Of a DNA stretch of 53,007 nt, positions 8,923 through 16,596 are shown one piece after another; within the stretch, counting starts at the first letter, position 1; each line of letters starts with the position of its first letter. The translations under genes and the position numbers were made by a program. Source of the DNA: JAABPW01 sp037132275 (lineage in GTDB: Bacteria > Verrucomicrobiota > Kiritimatiellia > CAIKKV01 > CAITUY01); NCBI GenBank assembly GCA_037132275.1, contig JBAXPK010000014.1:1-53007 (forward strand), read 5' to 3'. Under the pieces are notes generated by a model. The model was not told the origin of the DNA, made no database searches, and saw only the letters and a list, made by a program, of their open reading frames with translations.

Positions 8923-10077
8923 ATGGCAACTCTAACATCAAAACTCGGTTTGATTGCGATTGTGACCCTTCTGGGCCTTTCTTGCAGGGCGCAAGAGGCT
9001 GGAGGCCCTATCAGTGTTCCCGCGAAACGTGAGTCAATAACAGGGCTTGTGTTGCTCAGGTCAACGCCTCCCGGGGCTGATATCGAGATAAGCGGGGCTC
9101 ATCGGGGAAAGACTCCTCTTCTGCTCACGGATTTGATCCCTGGGCGGTATCGCCTCAAGGCTTCGTCATCGGGGTATTTAAGTCGTGAGGTGGAGTTCGA
9201 GGTTGAAAATCGGGTCCCCCTGTTGGTGTCGGTGTCGCTGGCCTCAGATTCCGCTGTATTGACGGTAAGGTCTGATCCGCCAGGGGCGTCGGTCAAAGTC
9301 AACGGGCTTTCAAAGGGCGTTACACCTTGCACAATAGATCGTTTGCCGGCTGGCGAAAACGAAGTGATTGTATCCTTGCAGGACTATACGGTTTATCGAT
9401 CCAAGGTTAAGTTGTTGGCTAACGAAGCACAATCTCTGGATATATCGTTAGTACTCGTTCCAGGCGCATTGTCGGTTTTTTCCTCGCCTTCAGGAGCCAG
9501 AATATTCGTGGATGAGAAACTGCTCGGGCAGACACCGTTGACATTGGATGCCATTGAAGCCGGAACCCATGCCGTACGTGCGGAGATGGATGCTTATGTG
9601 TCTGTGTCAAAGGATGTCGAGATCAAGCAAGGCGAGAAGAAGGTTGAAGAATTCCGACTAGAAATGAACGTAGGCACACTCGTGGTGATGACCCGGCCTG
9701 AGGGTGTCGAGGTTCTTGTGGACGGTTCCGAAAAGGGAAGGGTTATGCAAACTCCGGACAATCCTGTTGCCCGCTTCAGCCAGGATCTGCCTGTCGGTGC
9801 CCATACCATCAGTCTTCAACTGAAGGGGTATGGCACGGTGGAGCGGCGGGTGACCCTTGAAAAAGGGCAGACGGTTACCGTGAAGGAAGTCTTGAAGCGA
9901 GTATTTGTCGCTGACACCATGATCACACTCCGTAATGGCGAGATAGTGTCGGGGTATTTGACGGAAAAAACTTCCAAGGGCGATGTCAAGTTGGAAACCC
10001 AGCTTGGTATCTATAAGACGATCAAGTCGGAGGATATTTCGTCCATGGATCCGGTGAAGCCTGATCGGAAGAATTAG
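8923..10077 (+). CDS. Secreted PEGA-repeat protein, possible lipoprotein
   Basis: 384 residues. The ATG at 8923 gives a signal peptide ending LLGLSC, a near-canonical lipobox (the -3 residue is Gly, not the usual aliphatic), so a lipid anchor is possible but not certain. Four PEGA repeats follow (about residues 38-105, 108-180, 183-250 and 252-335), visible as STPPGADIEI, SDPPGASVKV, SSPSGARIFV and TRPEGVEVLV, each with a later GxTP or GxH element. A C-terminal ~45-residue domain carries ITLRNGEIVSGYL. PEGA proteins are usually envelope or surface proteins. Being last in the Tad operon, it may be a cell-envelope or secretin accessory. A longer frame from 8890 would hide the signal peptide. 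Confidence 0.8.
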   Translation: MATLTSKLGLIAIVTLLGLSCRAQEAGGPISVPAKRESITGLVLLRSTPPGADIEISGAHRGKTPLLLTDLIPGRYRLKASSSGYLSREVEFEVENRVPLLVSVSLASDSAVLTVRSDPPGASVKVNGLSKGVTPCTIDRLPAGENEVIVSLQDYTVYRSKVKLLANEAQSLDISLVLVPGALSVFSSPSGARIFVDEKLLGQTPLTLDAIEAGTHAVRAEMDAYVSVSKDVEIKQGEKKVEEFRLEMNVGTLVVMTRPEGVEVLVDGSEKGRVMQTPDNPVARFSQDLPVGAHTISLQLKGYGTVERRVTLEKGQTVTVKEVLKRVFVADTMITLRNGEIVSGYLTEKTSKGDVKLETQLGIYKTIKSEDISSMDPVKPDRKN

Positions 10078-10081
10078 TCAG

Positions 10082-11110
10082 TCAGTGGCAAGACCTATCG
10101 CGCCAGCCATACATCTTGTCATAGGCTTTCAGGTATTCACCGCTGCGGATGCGCTGCCACCAAGTTTGATTTGTAACATACCAGTTTACCGTTTCACGCA
10201 GGGCGTCATCAAACTTGTGCGAGGGCTCCCAACCCAGTTCCGTTTTGGCGCGGGTATTGTCCATGGCGTACCGGCGATCATGGCCGGGCCTATCCTTGAC
10301 GTAGGTAATCAGACTTTCCGGCTTTTCAAGGATTTTTAAAATGCCCTTAACGATCTGGATGTTAGGGACATCATAGTTGCCGCCGAGGTTATAGACTTCC
10401 CCCGATATTCCTTTTCGCAGAACGGTGTCGATGCCAGAGCAGTGATCCATGACGTAAATCCAGTCCCGAACATGCATGCCGTCTCCGTATACCGGAAGCG
10501 GCTTGTCGACAAGGGCATTGGCGATCATGAGGGGGATCAGCTTTTCAGGAAACTGATACGGGCCGAAGTTGTTTGAGCAGCGGGTGATGACGGTGTCCAG
10601 CCCATGCGAGTGCTGGGCTGCCCTGACCATAAAATCGGCGCCGGCCTTGGTGGCGGAGTAGGGGTTGTTCGGTTGAATCGGGGTATCCTCCGTGAACGCT
10701 CCGGTCGGGCCGAGGCTTCCATAGACCTCATCGGTGGAGACCTGTAGGAACCGCCCAACCTTGTTTTTTCTGGCAGCATCGAGAAGGATTTGTGTGCCCA
10801 TGATGTTGGTTTTGATGAACTGGCTAGGTCCCATGTGCAGGCTGCGATCCACATGGCTTTCGGCGGCGAAGTTGACTACGGCGTCAAATTTGTGATCCCT
10901 GAATATCCGATTCACATCGCGTTTTGATGTGATATCGCCATGGATAAAGGTATGATTGGGATTCTCATGGATATCCGTCAAGTTTTCGATATTTCCCGCA
11001 TAGGTGAGGGCATCCAGATTGACCACTTCGTCTTCCGCATGTGCGGCAAGAATGTAGTGTGCGAAATTACTTCCAATAAAACCGGCGCCACCTGTAATCA
11101 GCATTTTCAT
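10082..11110 (-). CDS. rfbB: dTDP-glucose 4,6-dehydratase
   Basis: 342 residues, the normal family length. Extended SDR with GGAGFIG at 7-13 for NAD binding, the family motif STDEVYG, and the YSATK catalytic pair. NNFGPYQFPEKLIP and GDGMHVRDWIYV are hallmarks of RfbB/RmlB rather than other epimerases. It makes dTDP-4-keto-6-deoxyglucose for deoxysugars in surface glycans. GGAG eight bases before the ATG supports the start. It converges tightly on the PEGA gene (4-base gap) and diverges from eno. The other rml genes are not in the window, so the final sugar cannot be named. Confidence 0.95.
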   Translation of the reverse strand: MKMLITGGAGFIGSNFAHYILAAHAEDEVVNLDALTYAGNIENLTDIHENPNHTFIHGDITSKRDVNRIFRDHKFDAVVNFAAESHVDRSLHMGPSQFIKTNIMGTQILLDAARKNKVGRFLQVSTDEVYGSLGPTGAFTEDTPIQPNNPYSATKAGADFMVRAAQHSHGLDTVITRCSNNFGPYQFPEKLIPLMIANALVDKPLPVYGDGMHVRDWIYVMDHCSGIDTVLRKGISGEVYNLGGNYDVPNIQIVKGILKILEKPESLITYVKDRPGHDRRYAMDNTRAKTELGWEPSHKFDDALRETVNWYVTNQTWWQRIRSGEYLKAYDKMYGWRDRSCH

Positions 11111-11174
11111 GATAGTGTCTCCAGACTGACTTCATATATAAGCGGTCACTTCTCGCCTGTCCAGCACTCTCTGC

Positions 11175-11203
11175 TTGAAACTAGGGGGGGCTTTCCCTAT
11201 CAT
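11175..11203 (+). promoter_or_regulatory. Candidate sigma70-type promoter for eno
   Basis: TTGAAA at 11175-11180 and TATCAT at 11198-11203 are separated by exactly 17 bases. They lie 64 bases upstream of the enolase ATG and inside the divergent rfbB/eno intergenic region. Four of six bases or more match the consensus at both boxes. The 5' leader would be about 57 bases. A run of seven G lies in the spacer. Confidence 0.5.
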
Positions 11204-11266
11204 ATTGACCTTTTCAAAATATCCGTCGGTATGGCGGTTGAACAGCAAGCAAGGAGTAATAGAGTT

Positions 11267-12541
11267 ATGTCATTGATTGAAAGTATTGTGGCTCGTGAGA
11301 TTTTGGATTCCCGTGGAAATCCGACGGTTGAGGTCGATGTAACCCTTGAGAGCGGTATCGTCGGCCGCGCGGCGGTTCCTTCAGGCGCCTCCACTGGAGA
11401 AAATGAAGCCGTTGAGTTGCGTGACGGTGATGCGAAGCGTTATCTGGGGAAGGGTGTACGCAAGGCCGTTGCCAACGTCAATCTTCGTTTGGGGCCGAAA
11501 CTGGTAGGTTGGGATTGTCGTGATCAGGTTGGCATTGACAACCAGATGATTGAATTGGATGGCACGGAGACAAAGTCCAAGCTGGGTGCTAATGCGATCC
11601 TTGCGATTTCGCTGGCCACTGCCAAGGCGGCGGCGGAGTATTGCGGCCTGCCCCTGTTCCGTTATATCGGCGGCACCAACGCCAAGGTCACCCCGGTGCC
11701 GATGATGAATATTATGAACGGCGGCGCCCACTCGGATGCCCCTATTGATATTCAGGAATTCATGATCATGCCCAAGGGAGCTAAATCCTTTGCGGAAGGC
11801 CTGCGCATGGGGACTGAAGTATTTCATGCCCTGAAGAGCGTGCTGAAGGGAATGAAGTTGAGCACGGCGGTGGGCGACGAGGGTGGCTTTGCTCCTAAAC
11901 TGGCTAGTAATACTCAGGCGCTGGATGTGATTATTGAGGCGATCAAGAAGGCGAGTTACAAGCCAGGTAAGGATATTTTCCTGGCTCTGGATGTGGCTGC
12001 GAGCGAGTTCTATGACGCCGGCAAGAAGCGTTATATTTTCAAGAAGAGCGATGGATCGGCGCATACAGCCGACCAGATGGTCGAATTTTATACCAAGCTT
12101 TGCACCAAGTACCCGATTATCAGCATTGAAGACGGGATGTCTGAAAATGATTGGGATGGCTGGAAGAAGCTGAGCGATGCCTTGGGTGGTAAAGTTCAAC
12201 TGGTCGGTGATGATCTGTTCGTAACGAATACCAAATTCCTAAAGAAGGGCATCGAACTTGGCATTGCCAATTCGATCCTAATCAAGGTGAACCAAATCGG
12301 CACGCTTACAGAGACGCTCGACGCGATCCGGATGGCGACCCAGGCGGGGTATACGGCGGTGGTTAGTCATCGCTCCGGCGAGACCGAGGATGCAACCATT
12401 GCTGACATCGCGGTGGCTACCAATGCCGGACAAATCAAGACGGGTTCGCTATGCCGAACCGATCGCGTATGCAAATACAACCAGCTTCTCCGTATCGAGG
12501 AAATGCTGGGGTCGTACGCGGTCTATGGCGGCGTGATCTAA
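11267..12541 (+). CDS. eno: Enolase (phosphopyruvate hydratase)
   Basis: 424 residues, normal length. Converts 2-phosphoglycerate to phosphoenolpyruvate in glycolysis. Visible signatures are the N-terminal AREILDSRGNPTVEVDV, GANAILAISLA, the Mg-ligand region SIEDGMSENDWDGW and the C-terminal ILIKVNQIGT followed by SHRSGETED. The ATG at 11267 has AAGGAG eleven bases upstream and starts at the family's usual SLIESI. Upstream in-frame codons back to 10940 are antisense to rfbB and are not coding. Followed by an FtsB/DivIC-like gene, a common eno neighbour. Confidence 0.97.
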   Translation: MSLIESIVAREILDSRGNPTVEVDVTLESGIVGRAAVPSGASTGENEAVELRDGDAKRYLGKGVRKAVANVNLRLGPKLVGWDCRDQVGIDNQMIELDGTETKSKLGANAILAISLATAKAAAEYCGLPLFRYIGGTNAKVTPVPMMNIMNGGAHSDAPIDIQEFMIMPKGAKSFAEGLRMGTEVFHALKSVLKGMKLSTAVGDEGGFAPKLASNTQALDVIIEAIKKASYKPGKDIFLALDVAASEFYDAGKKRYIFKKSDGSAHTADQMVEFYTKLCTKYPIISIEDGMSENDWDGWKKLSDALGGKVQLVGDDLFVTNTKFLKKGIELGIANSILIKVNQIGTLTETLDAIRMATQAGYTAVVSHRSGETEDATIADIAVATNAGQIKTGSLCRTDRVCKYNQLLRIEEMLGSYAVYGGVI

Positions 12542-12577
12542 GGACGGGGTGCGGCGTAAAGAATCAAGGGTGATCAT

Positions 12578-12601
12578 CGGCGAACGGAAGTTCGTTCGCC
12601 G
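12578..12601 (+). terminator. Hairpin after eno, possible weak terminator
   Basis: Perfect 9-bp inverted repeat (CGGCGAACG at 12578-12586, CGTTCGCCG at 12593-12601) with a 6-base loop, 36 bases after the enolase stop. No T run follows, so it may act only as a mRNA-stabilising or attenuating stem between eno and the FtsB-like gene. Confidence 0.45.
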
Positions 12602-12621
12602 GTGACTCCGTGTTGTTGCGG

Positions 12622-12939
12622 ATGCCAATGAATTTCTGGATCTTGGTATATCGATTGGCTTGGATGGTGGTAATCGCCTCCTGTGTGGTTGCCGTCATTT
12701 GTGTTTTTCTGCCCAAGACTCACAATTATCAGAATCTTCAAAATCGTAAAGAAGCGCTCGAACAGGGGAATGCCATTATGGAGTCCCGTATACGACAGTT
12801 TGAGCAAAACCAGAAAAGGTTTCATTCGGATCCTGAGTTCGTTGAGCGTAGTGCGCGTGAACAGGGTATGGCCAAGCCCGGCGAGACTATTTTTCGCTTT
12901 CCATCAACCAACGCCTCTATCAGGAGCGTGCGACTATGA
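12622..12939 (+). CDS. FtsB/DivIC-family septum formation initiator
   Basis: 105 residues. Short cytoplasmic start, one membrane helix (about 8-30, RLAWMVVIASCVVAVICVFL), a coiled-coil stretch (about 38-65) and the C-terminal family element DPEFVERSAREQGMAKPGE with a following FRF. FtsB/DivIC proteins link the divisome enzymes FtsQ, FtsL and FtsWI. Position after eno matches gamma-proteobacterial and other genomes. Start is uncertain: GTG 12610, ATG 12622 or ATG 12628; none has a clear ribosome site. It overlaps the next gene by ATGA. Confidence 0.8.
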   Translation: MPMNFWILVYRLAWMVVIASCVVAVICVFLPKTHNYQNLQNRKEALEQGNAIMESRIRQFEQNQKRFHSDPEFVERSAREQGMAKPGETIFRFPSTNASIRSVRL

Positions 12940-13721
12940 TCATAAACATTCGATTGAGCTCATTCTTCCTGATGTTGGTAGCGGGGGTACTATGTTCAGG
13001 GATGGGGTGTATAAAAATTGATGCCACCGTTAACTTTGGGCGGGAGGGGAATGGTTCTTTCAGAGCGATGTACGGGATGCCCTCTTATATTCTGAAACGG
13101 GTGGAGGCGGACCGACAATTAACCCGTTCACTGGATTATGCCGCCGGTAAACCCAGCGCTTCTTCACAAACGGAATTGGATATCCCTTTTTTGTATGATG
13201 AGGTTGCCTTGAAGTCCCGGTTCAAGGGTTTGTCGTCTGATGAAGTAATATTGGAGGCCTTGAAAACACGGGAACAAGGGGGATGGAGATATGTTGATTT
13301 TACCCTCAAGTTCAGCACTTTGGAATCCCTCTTCAAACAGTCTTTTTTCAAGGATTTCGGAGTAAGTTTTATGCATATCGATGAAAATACCTGCAAACTG
13401 GTGGTCACACTTCCCCCGGTCGGCAATACGCCTGATGCCATGAGCATGGCGACGCCAGAGAGTCTTGCCAAGCTGACTCCCTTCTTGAATGGGTTCAGGG
13501 TGATAACTCGTATTACTGTTCCGGGTGATATTCGTAACAGTACCTCACTGATGAGCGACAGCCAGCGGGCAACATGGGAATGGGATTTCGACAAGGATGC
13601 ACGGGCTCTCGAGAGACTGTCCCATGACAAAATAATCATTGTATTTGATGCGGCAGGAATCAAAATAAGAGATTTCGAGAAACCGGCGGGGACCACCGTC
13701 CTCAGTCGAAAATCATCGTGA
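12936..13721 (+). CDS. Putative lipoprotein of unknown function
   Basis: 261 residues. Signal peptide with a lipobox-like end (CSGMGC, Cys at residue 25), then a soluble domain beginning KIDATVNFGREGNG. A tail around TWEWDF is followed by a hydrophobic stretch without a second membrane anchor. The general build resembles LppM/DUF3153-type bacterial lipoproteins, but I cannot confirm the family. The start overlaps the FtsB-like stop (ATGA), so the two are probably coupled, which hints at an envelope or division-related role. Confidence 0.6.
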   Translation: MIINIRLSSFFLMLVAGVLCSGMGCIKIDATVNFGREGNGSFRAMYGMPSYILKRVEADRQLTRSLDYAAGKPSASSQTELDIPFLYDEVALKSRFKGLSSDEVILEALKTREQGGWRYVDFTLKFSTLESLFKQSFFKDFGVSFMHIDENTCKLVVTLPPVGNTPDAMSMATPESLAKLTPFLNGFRVITRITVPGDIRNSTSLMSDSQRATWEWDFDKDARALERLSHDKIIIVFDAAGIKIRDFEKPAGTTVLSRKSS

Positions 13722-13723
13722 TG

Positions 13724-13740
13724 CGCAAGTAATGCTTGCG
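13724..13740 (+). other. Short inverted repeat between lipoprotein gene and tRNA
   Basis: CGCAAG (13724-13729) and CTTGCG (13735-13740) form a 6-bp stem with a 5-base loop immediately after the lipoprotein stop. No T run follows. It could be a weak terminator or an mRNA end structure. Confidence 0.35.
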
Positions 13741-13764
13741 TCGGAAAAACTAAGCCGTTAGATT
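13736..13764 (+). promoter_or_regulatory. Weak candidate promoter for tRNA-Leu
   Basis: TTGCGT (13736-13741), 17 bases, TAGATT (13759-13764). The predicted start of transcription would be about five bases before the tRNA. Matches are poor (3/6 and 4/6), and the -35 overlaps the small hairpin, so this rests mainly on spacing. Confidence 0.25.
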
Positions 13765-13775
13765 TACACGTTTTT

Positions 13776-13861
13776 GCTCGGGTGGTGAAATGGCAGACAC
13801 ATCAGTTTGAGGGGCTGATGACCGCAAGGTCGTGGGGGTTCAAGTCCCCCCCCGAGCACCA
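13776..13861 (+). tRNA. tRNA-Leu, anticodon GAG
   Basis: An 86-base class II tRNA. The acceptor arms GCTCGGG (13776-13782) and CCCGAGC (13851-13857) pair fully, followed by discriminator A and an encoded CCA (13859-13861). The anticodon stem TCAGT/GCTGA closes a 7-base loop TTGAGGG, giving GAG, which reads CUC/CUU leucine codons. A long variable arm (GACC GCAA GGTC) is diagnostic of Leu/Ser/Tyr, and the T arm has GGGGG, TTCAAGT and CCCCC. Read directly from the sequence on the plus strand. Confidence 0.95.
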
Positions 13862-13910
13862 ATCCTCGCTCGCCGCCTAGTGTGGAGTGAAGCTTATAGT
13901 TAGTGATTTC

Positions 13911-14522
13911 ATGAACCTCCTCATTGCAACCGGTAATCGTCATAAGTTTCAGGAAATATCCGCAATTTTGAAGTCGCCAAAATTGTCTTTTTCCAGTTTG
14001 CGTGACGTGGCCTCTCCGCCTGATGTTGTTGAAGACGGTGATACCTTTGAGCTGAATGCCATAAAAAAAGCAGTAACGCTTGCAAAATATACCGGCCTAT
14101 GGACCTTGGCGGACGATTCCGGGTTGGAAGTTGATGCTTTAAATGGCGCACCCGGAGTCTATTCGGCCCGGTATGCCGGCGAACCGGCTGATGATGCCGC
14201 AAATAATCGAAAAATCCTGAACGACATGAAGGGGGTTCAGGCACGTCAGGCGCGCTTTAGGTGCGTCATTGCCATGTCGGACCCAGCGGGAGTGGCCCGG
14301 ACCGTCTCCGGTGCCTGTGAAGGGGCCTTGCTGGCCACCATAAGGGGGGGCGGGGGGTTTGGCTATGATCCTTTGTTCGTGCCCAACGGCTATGATCAGA
14401 CGTTTGCTGAACTTCCTGCGGAGATCAAAAACAGGATTTCTCACCGGGCTTGTGCTCTGAAAAAGGCCTTGAAGTCATGGCGGAGCATTCTCGAACCTGG
14501 ACGGCCATGCTGGCCAGCCTGA
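13911..14522 (+). CDS. rdgB: RdgB/HAM1 non-canonical purine NTP pyrophosphatase
   Basis: 203 residues. Hydrolyses dITP, XTP and similar damaged nucleotides to monophosphates, keeping them out of DNA and RNA. Signatures: N-terminal LLIATGNRHKFQEI, the catalytic LADDSGLEVDALNGAPGVYSAR region (quoted core ADDSGLEVDAL), and GGGGFGYDPLFVP, then ISHRACAL near the end. The ATG at 13911 fits the family start; a GTG at 13887 would add eight residues. Lies just after the tRNA and before a candidate promoter for the next gene. Confidence 0.95.
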   Translation: MNLLIATGNRHKFQEISAILKSPKLSFSSLRDVASPPDVVEDGDTFELNAIKKAVTLAKYTGLWTLADDSGLEVDALNGAPGVYSARYAGEPADDAANNRKILNDMKGVQARQARFRCVIAMSDPAGVARTVSGACEGALLATIRGGGGFGYDPLFVPNGYDQTFAELPAEIKNRISHRACALKKALKSWRSILEPGRPCWPA

Positions 14523-14542
14523 CAAATAATCGTTAAGCCTGT

Positions 14543-14571
14543 TGAATTCTTGGCATGATTCAATTACTATC
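14543..14571 (+). promoter_or_regulatory. Candidate promoter with inverted repeat upstream of the IPMS-family gene
   Basis: TTGAAT (14543-14548), 17 bases, TACTAT (14566-14571), 60 bases before the ATG at 14631. The -35 box is also one arm of an inverted repeat TTGAAT/ATTCAA (14543-14548 and 14559-14564), which could be an operator. Box matches are 4/6 each. Confidence 0.4.
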
Positions 14572-14630
14572 CGCGCCAATCGGGTTACCTGCGACCGTAT
14601 TTGACAGAAGATGGAGAGGATGAGGTGGCT

Positions 14631-16022
14631 ATGTTTGAACTAAAATATAATCCGGGATACAACACCTTTGATTCAGATTCGTACACGGTTCACCTTGAGA
14701 ACCCAAAAGAACCTGAACTGTTTCGTAATACGTTCCCGTATGATGAGGTTCCTCGCATCGGGTTTAATCACCGTTTGGTGCCTATGCGGATGCCTAAGGA
14801 TATCTGGATTACCGATACAACGTTCCGTGACGGCCAGCAGGCCATGCCCCCTTATACCGTTAGGCAGGTGGTGGATATCTACAAACTGTTGCATCGCCTC
14901 GGCGGGCCGAAAGGGTTGATCCGCCAGTGTGAGTTTTTTCTGTATACTAAGAAAGATCAGCAGGCGGTCGAGGAAATTCAGGAGCTCGGTTATAAATTTC
15001 CTGAGGTGACCGGATGGGTTCGCGCCCGGCGCAAGGATCTGGAATTAGCCAAAAAAATGGGGTTGAAGGAGACGGGTATCCTGACATCCTGCTCGGATTA
15101 TCATATTTACATGAAGCTCAAAATGACCCGGCGCCAAGCCTTGAAAGAATATCTCAAGGTGGTTAAGGAGGCCCTGGATGTGGGGATTATACCCCGCTGT
15201 CATTTTGAAGATGCCACTCGGGCTGATTATTATGGATTCGTTGTTCCATTTGCCACGGAACTCATGAAGCTGGCCGAGGAAAGCAAGAAGGTTATCAAGA
15301 TTCGAATCTGCGATACGATGGGACTTGGCGTCCCTTATCCGGGTGCGGCGATGCCCCGTTCGGTGCCGGGACTGATTTACGGCCTTCAATATTATGCCGG
15401 ATGCCCCAGTGAGTGGCTTGAGTGGCACGGTCATAACGATCTATACCTAGTCAGTGCCAATGCCGTTACGGCGTGGCTCTATGGGTGTTCTGCTGCCAAT
15501 GGCACCTTGCTTGGGATCGGGGAACGAACCGGTAATCCTCCTGTGGAGGGGATGGTGGTCAATTATCTGCAGTTACGCGGGAATGACTGCCATGTTGATA
15601 CCACCGTTATTACCGAGATAGCGGAATATTTTGAACATGAGCTCAAGGTTAAAATTCCTGCCAATCAGCCACTGGTGGGTAAAAGCTTTAATGTTACCCG
15701 CGCTGGCATTCATGCTGACGGGCTGTTGAAAAACGAGGAAATCTATAATGTATTCAATACCGAGAAACTATTGAATCGCCCGGTTGAATTGGCTGTGTCC
15801 GATGTAAGCGGTTTGGCTGGAATTGCGCTCTGGACTAAGAAGTATTTCCGGAAAGCTAAAACTCCGGTCACCAAGAATGACCCTGGTGTCCAGAAAATAT
15901 ACGAGTGGATGATGACGCAGTATGATGCCGGTCGGACGACGGCGATCACTGATGATGAGTTGTTGGATCAAGCCAAAATTCATCTAGCAAGCTGGATGAA
16001 AGAAAACGGCTATGAGCTTTGA
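14631..16022 (+). CDS. Isopropylmalate/homocitrate synthase-family enzyme, candidate Re-citrate synthase
   Basis: 463 residues of the HMGL-like TIM-barrel family that condenses acetyl-CoA with a 2-oxo acid. Visible are DTTFRDGQQ (62-70; Asp and Arg for metal and substrate), FEDATRADYYG, and the metal-binding EWHGHND (264-270). Typical 2-isopropylmalate synthases (over 500 residues) end with a leucine-binding LeuA domain. I see no such domain in the remaining ~140 residues. The phrases DIWITDTTFRDGQQA, FFLYTKKD and LYGCSAANGTLLGIGERTGN are, as I recall, those of the clade holding the Clostridium kluyveri Re-citrate synthase. Homocitrate or isopropylmalate synthase activity is also possible. 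ATG 14631 has GAGG just upstream. leuCD lie nearby on the other strand. Confidence 0.75.
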   Translation: MFELKYNPGYNTFDSDSYTVHLENPKEPELFRNTFPYDEVPRIGFNHRLVPMRMPKDIWITDTTFRDGQQAMPPYTVRQVVDIYKLLHRLGGPKGLIRQCEFFLYTKKDQQAVEEIQELGYKFPEVTGWVRARRKDLELAKKMGLKETGILTSCSDYHIYMKLKMTRRQALKEYLKVVKEALDVGIIPRCHFEDATRADYYGFVVPFATELMKLAEESKKVIKIRICDTMGLGVPYPGAAMPRSVPGLIYGLQYYAGCPSEWLEWHGHNDLYLVSANAVTAWLYGCSAANGTLLGIGERTGNPPVEGMVVNYLQLRGNDCHVDTTVITEIAEYFEHELKVKIPANQPLVGKSFNVTRAGIHADGLLKNEEIYNVFNTEKLLNRPVELAVSDVSGLAGIALWTKKYFRKAKTPVTKNDPGVQKIYEWMMTQYDAGRTTAITDDELLDQAKIHLASWMKENGYEL

Positions 16023-16596
16023 GATTGTCACCTTCGGCGACCCTGTCCTGAGGGTCAGGGCCGAGCCTGTCACTCGTGTGACGGTGGCGTTCAAGCGGCT
16101 GGTAGAGGGGATGATGGAAACTATGCATGCCGCCGACGGTGTCGGGCTTGCTGCCCAGCAGGTCGGGCATACCGTAGCGGTCTGCGTTATGGATATCCCC
16201 CTCGAGTTGGATGTCGAACTGGAAGGTGGCCCCAGGTTGAACCCGGACATCGAGATGCCGCTAGTCATGTTTAATCCAAAAATAGTGTCCCGTAGCGGGG
16301 ATCTCACGCGGCGAGATGAGGGCTGTCTCAGTTTCCCAGGTATACACACCGGCGTTCAGAGGGTGGCCGAGGTGGTTGTGACTTTTGTGGATTGGAAGGG
16401 CGAGATTCAATCGCTACGATGCCGTGGATTGCTTGCCCGCGCGGTTCAGCATGAGTTGGATCACCTTGATGGCGTTCTTTTGGTGGATCGGATGTCGCCG
16501 GTAAAGAAAATCAGCATGGCAGGAAAACTCAAGCGTTTACGGCAGGAGACGGAGGAGCGGATTCTGGCAAAGAAGGCGCTGGCGCAGGCGTCATAA
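16012..16596 (+). CDS. def: Peptide deformylase
   Basis: 194 residues. Removes the N-formyl group from nascent proteins using an Fe2+ or Zn2+ centre. All three motifs are intact: GVGLAAQQVG (43-52), EGCLSFPG (103-110; metal Cys105) and QHELDHLDG (146-154; metal His147 and His151, catalytic Glu148). It overlaps the upstream synthase by 11 bases and its 3' end overlaps the convergent parA by 68 bases, so its C-terminal ~20 residues share sequence with the ParA tail. A methionyl-tRNA formyltransferase is not in view. Confidence 0.95.
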   Translation: MSFEIVTFGDPVLRVRAEPVTRVTVAFKRLVEGMMETMHAADGVGLAAQQVGHTVAVCVMDIPLELDVELEGGPRLNPDIEMPLVMFNPKIVSRSGDLTRRDEGCLSFPGIHTGVQRVAEVVVTFVDWKGEIQSLRCRGLLARAVQHELDHLDGVLLVDRMSPVKKISMAGKLKRLRQETEERILAKKALAQAS

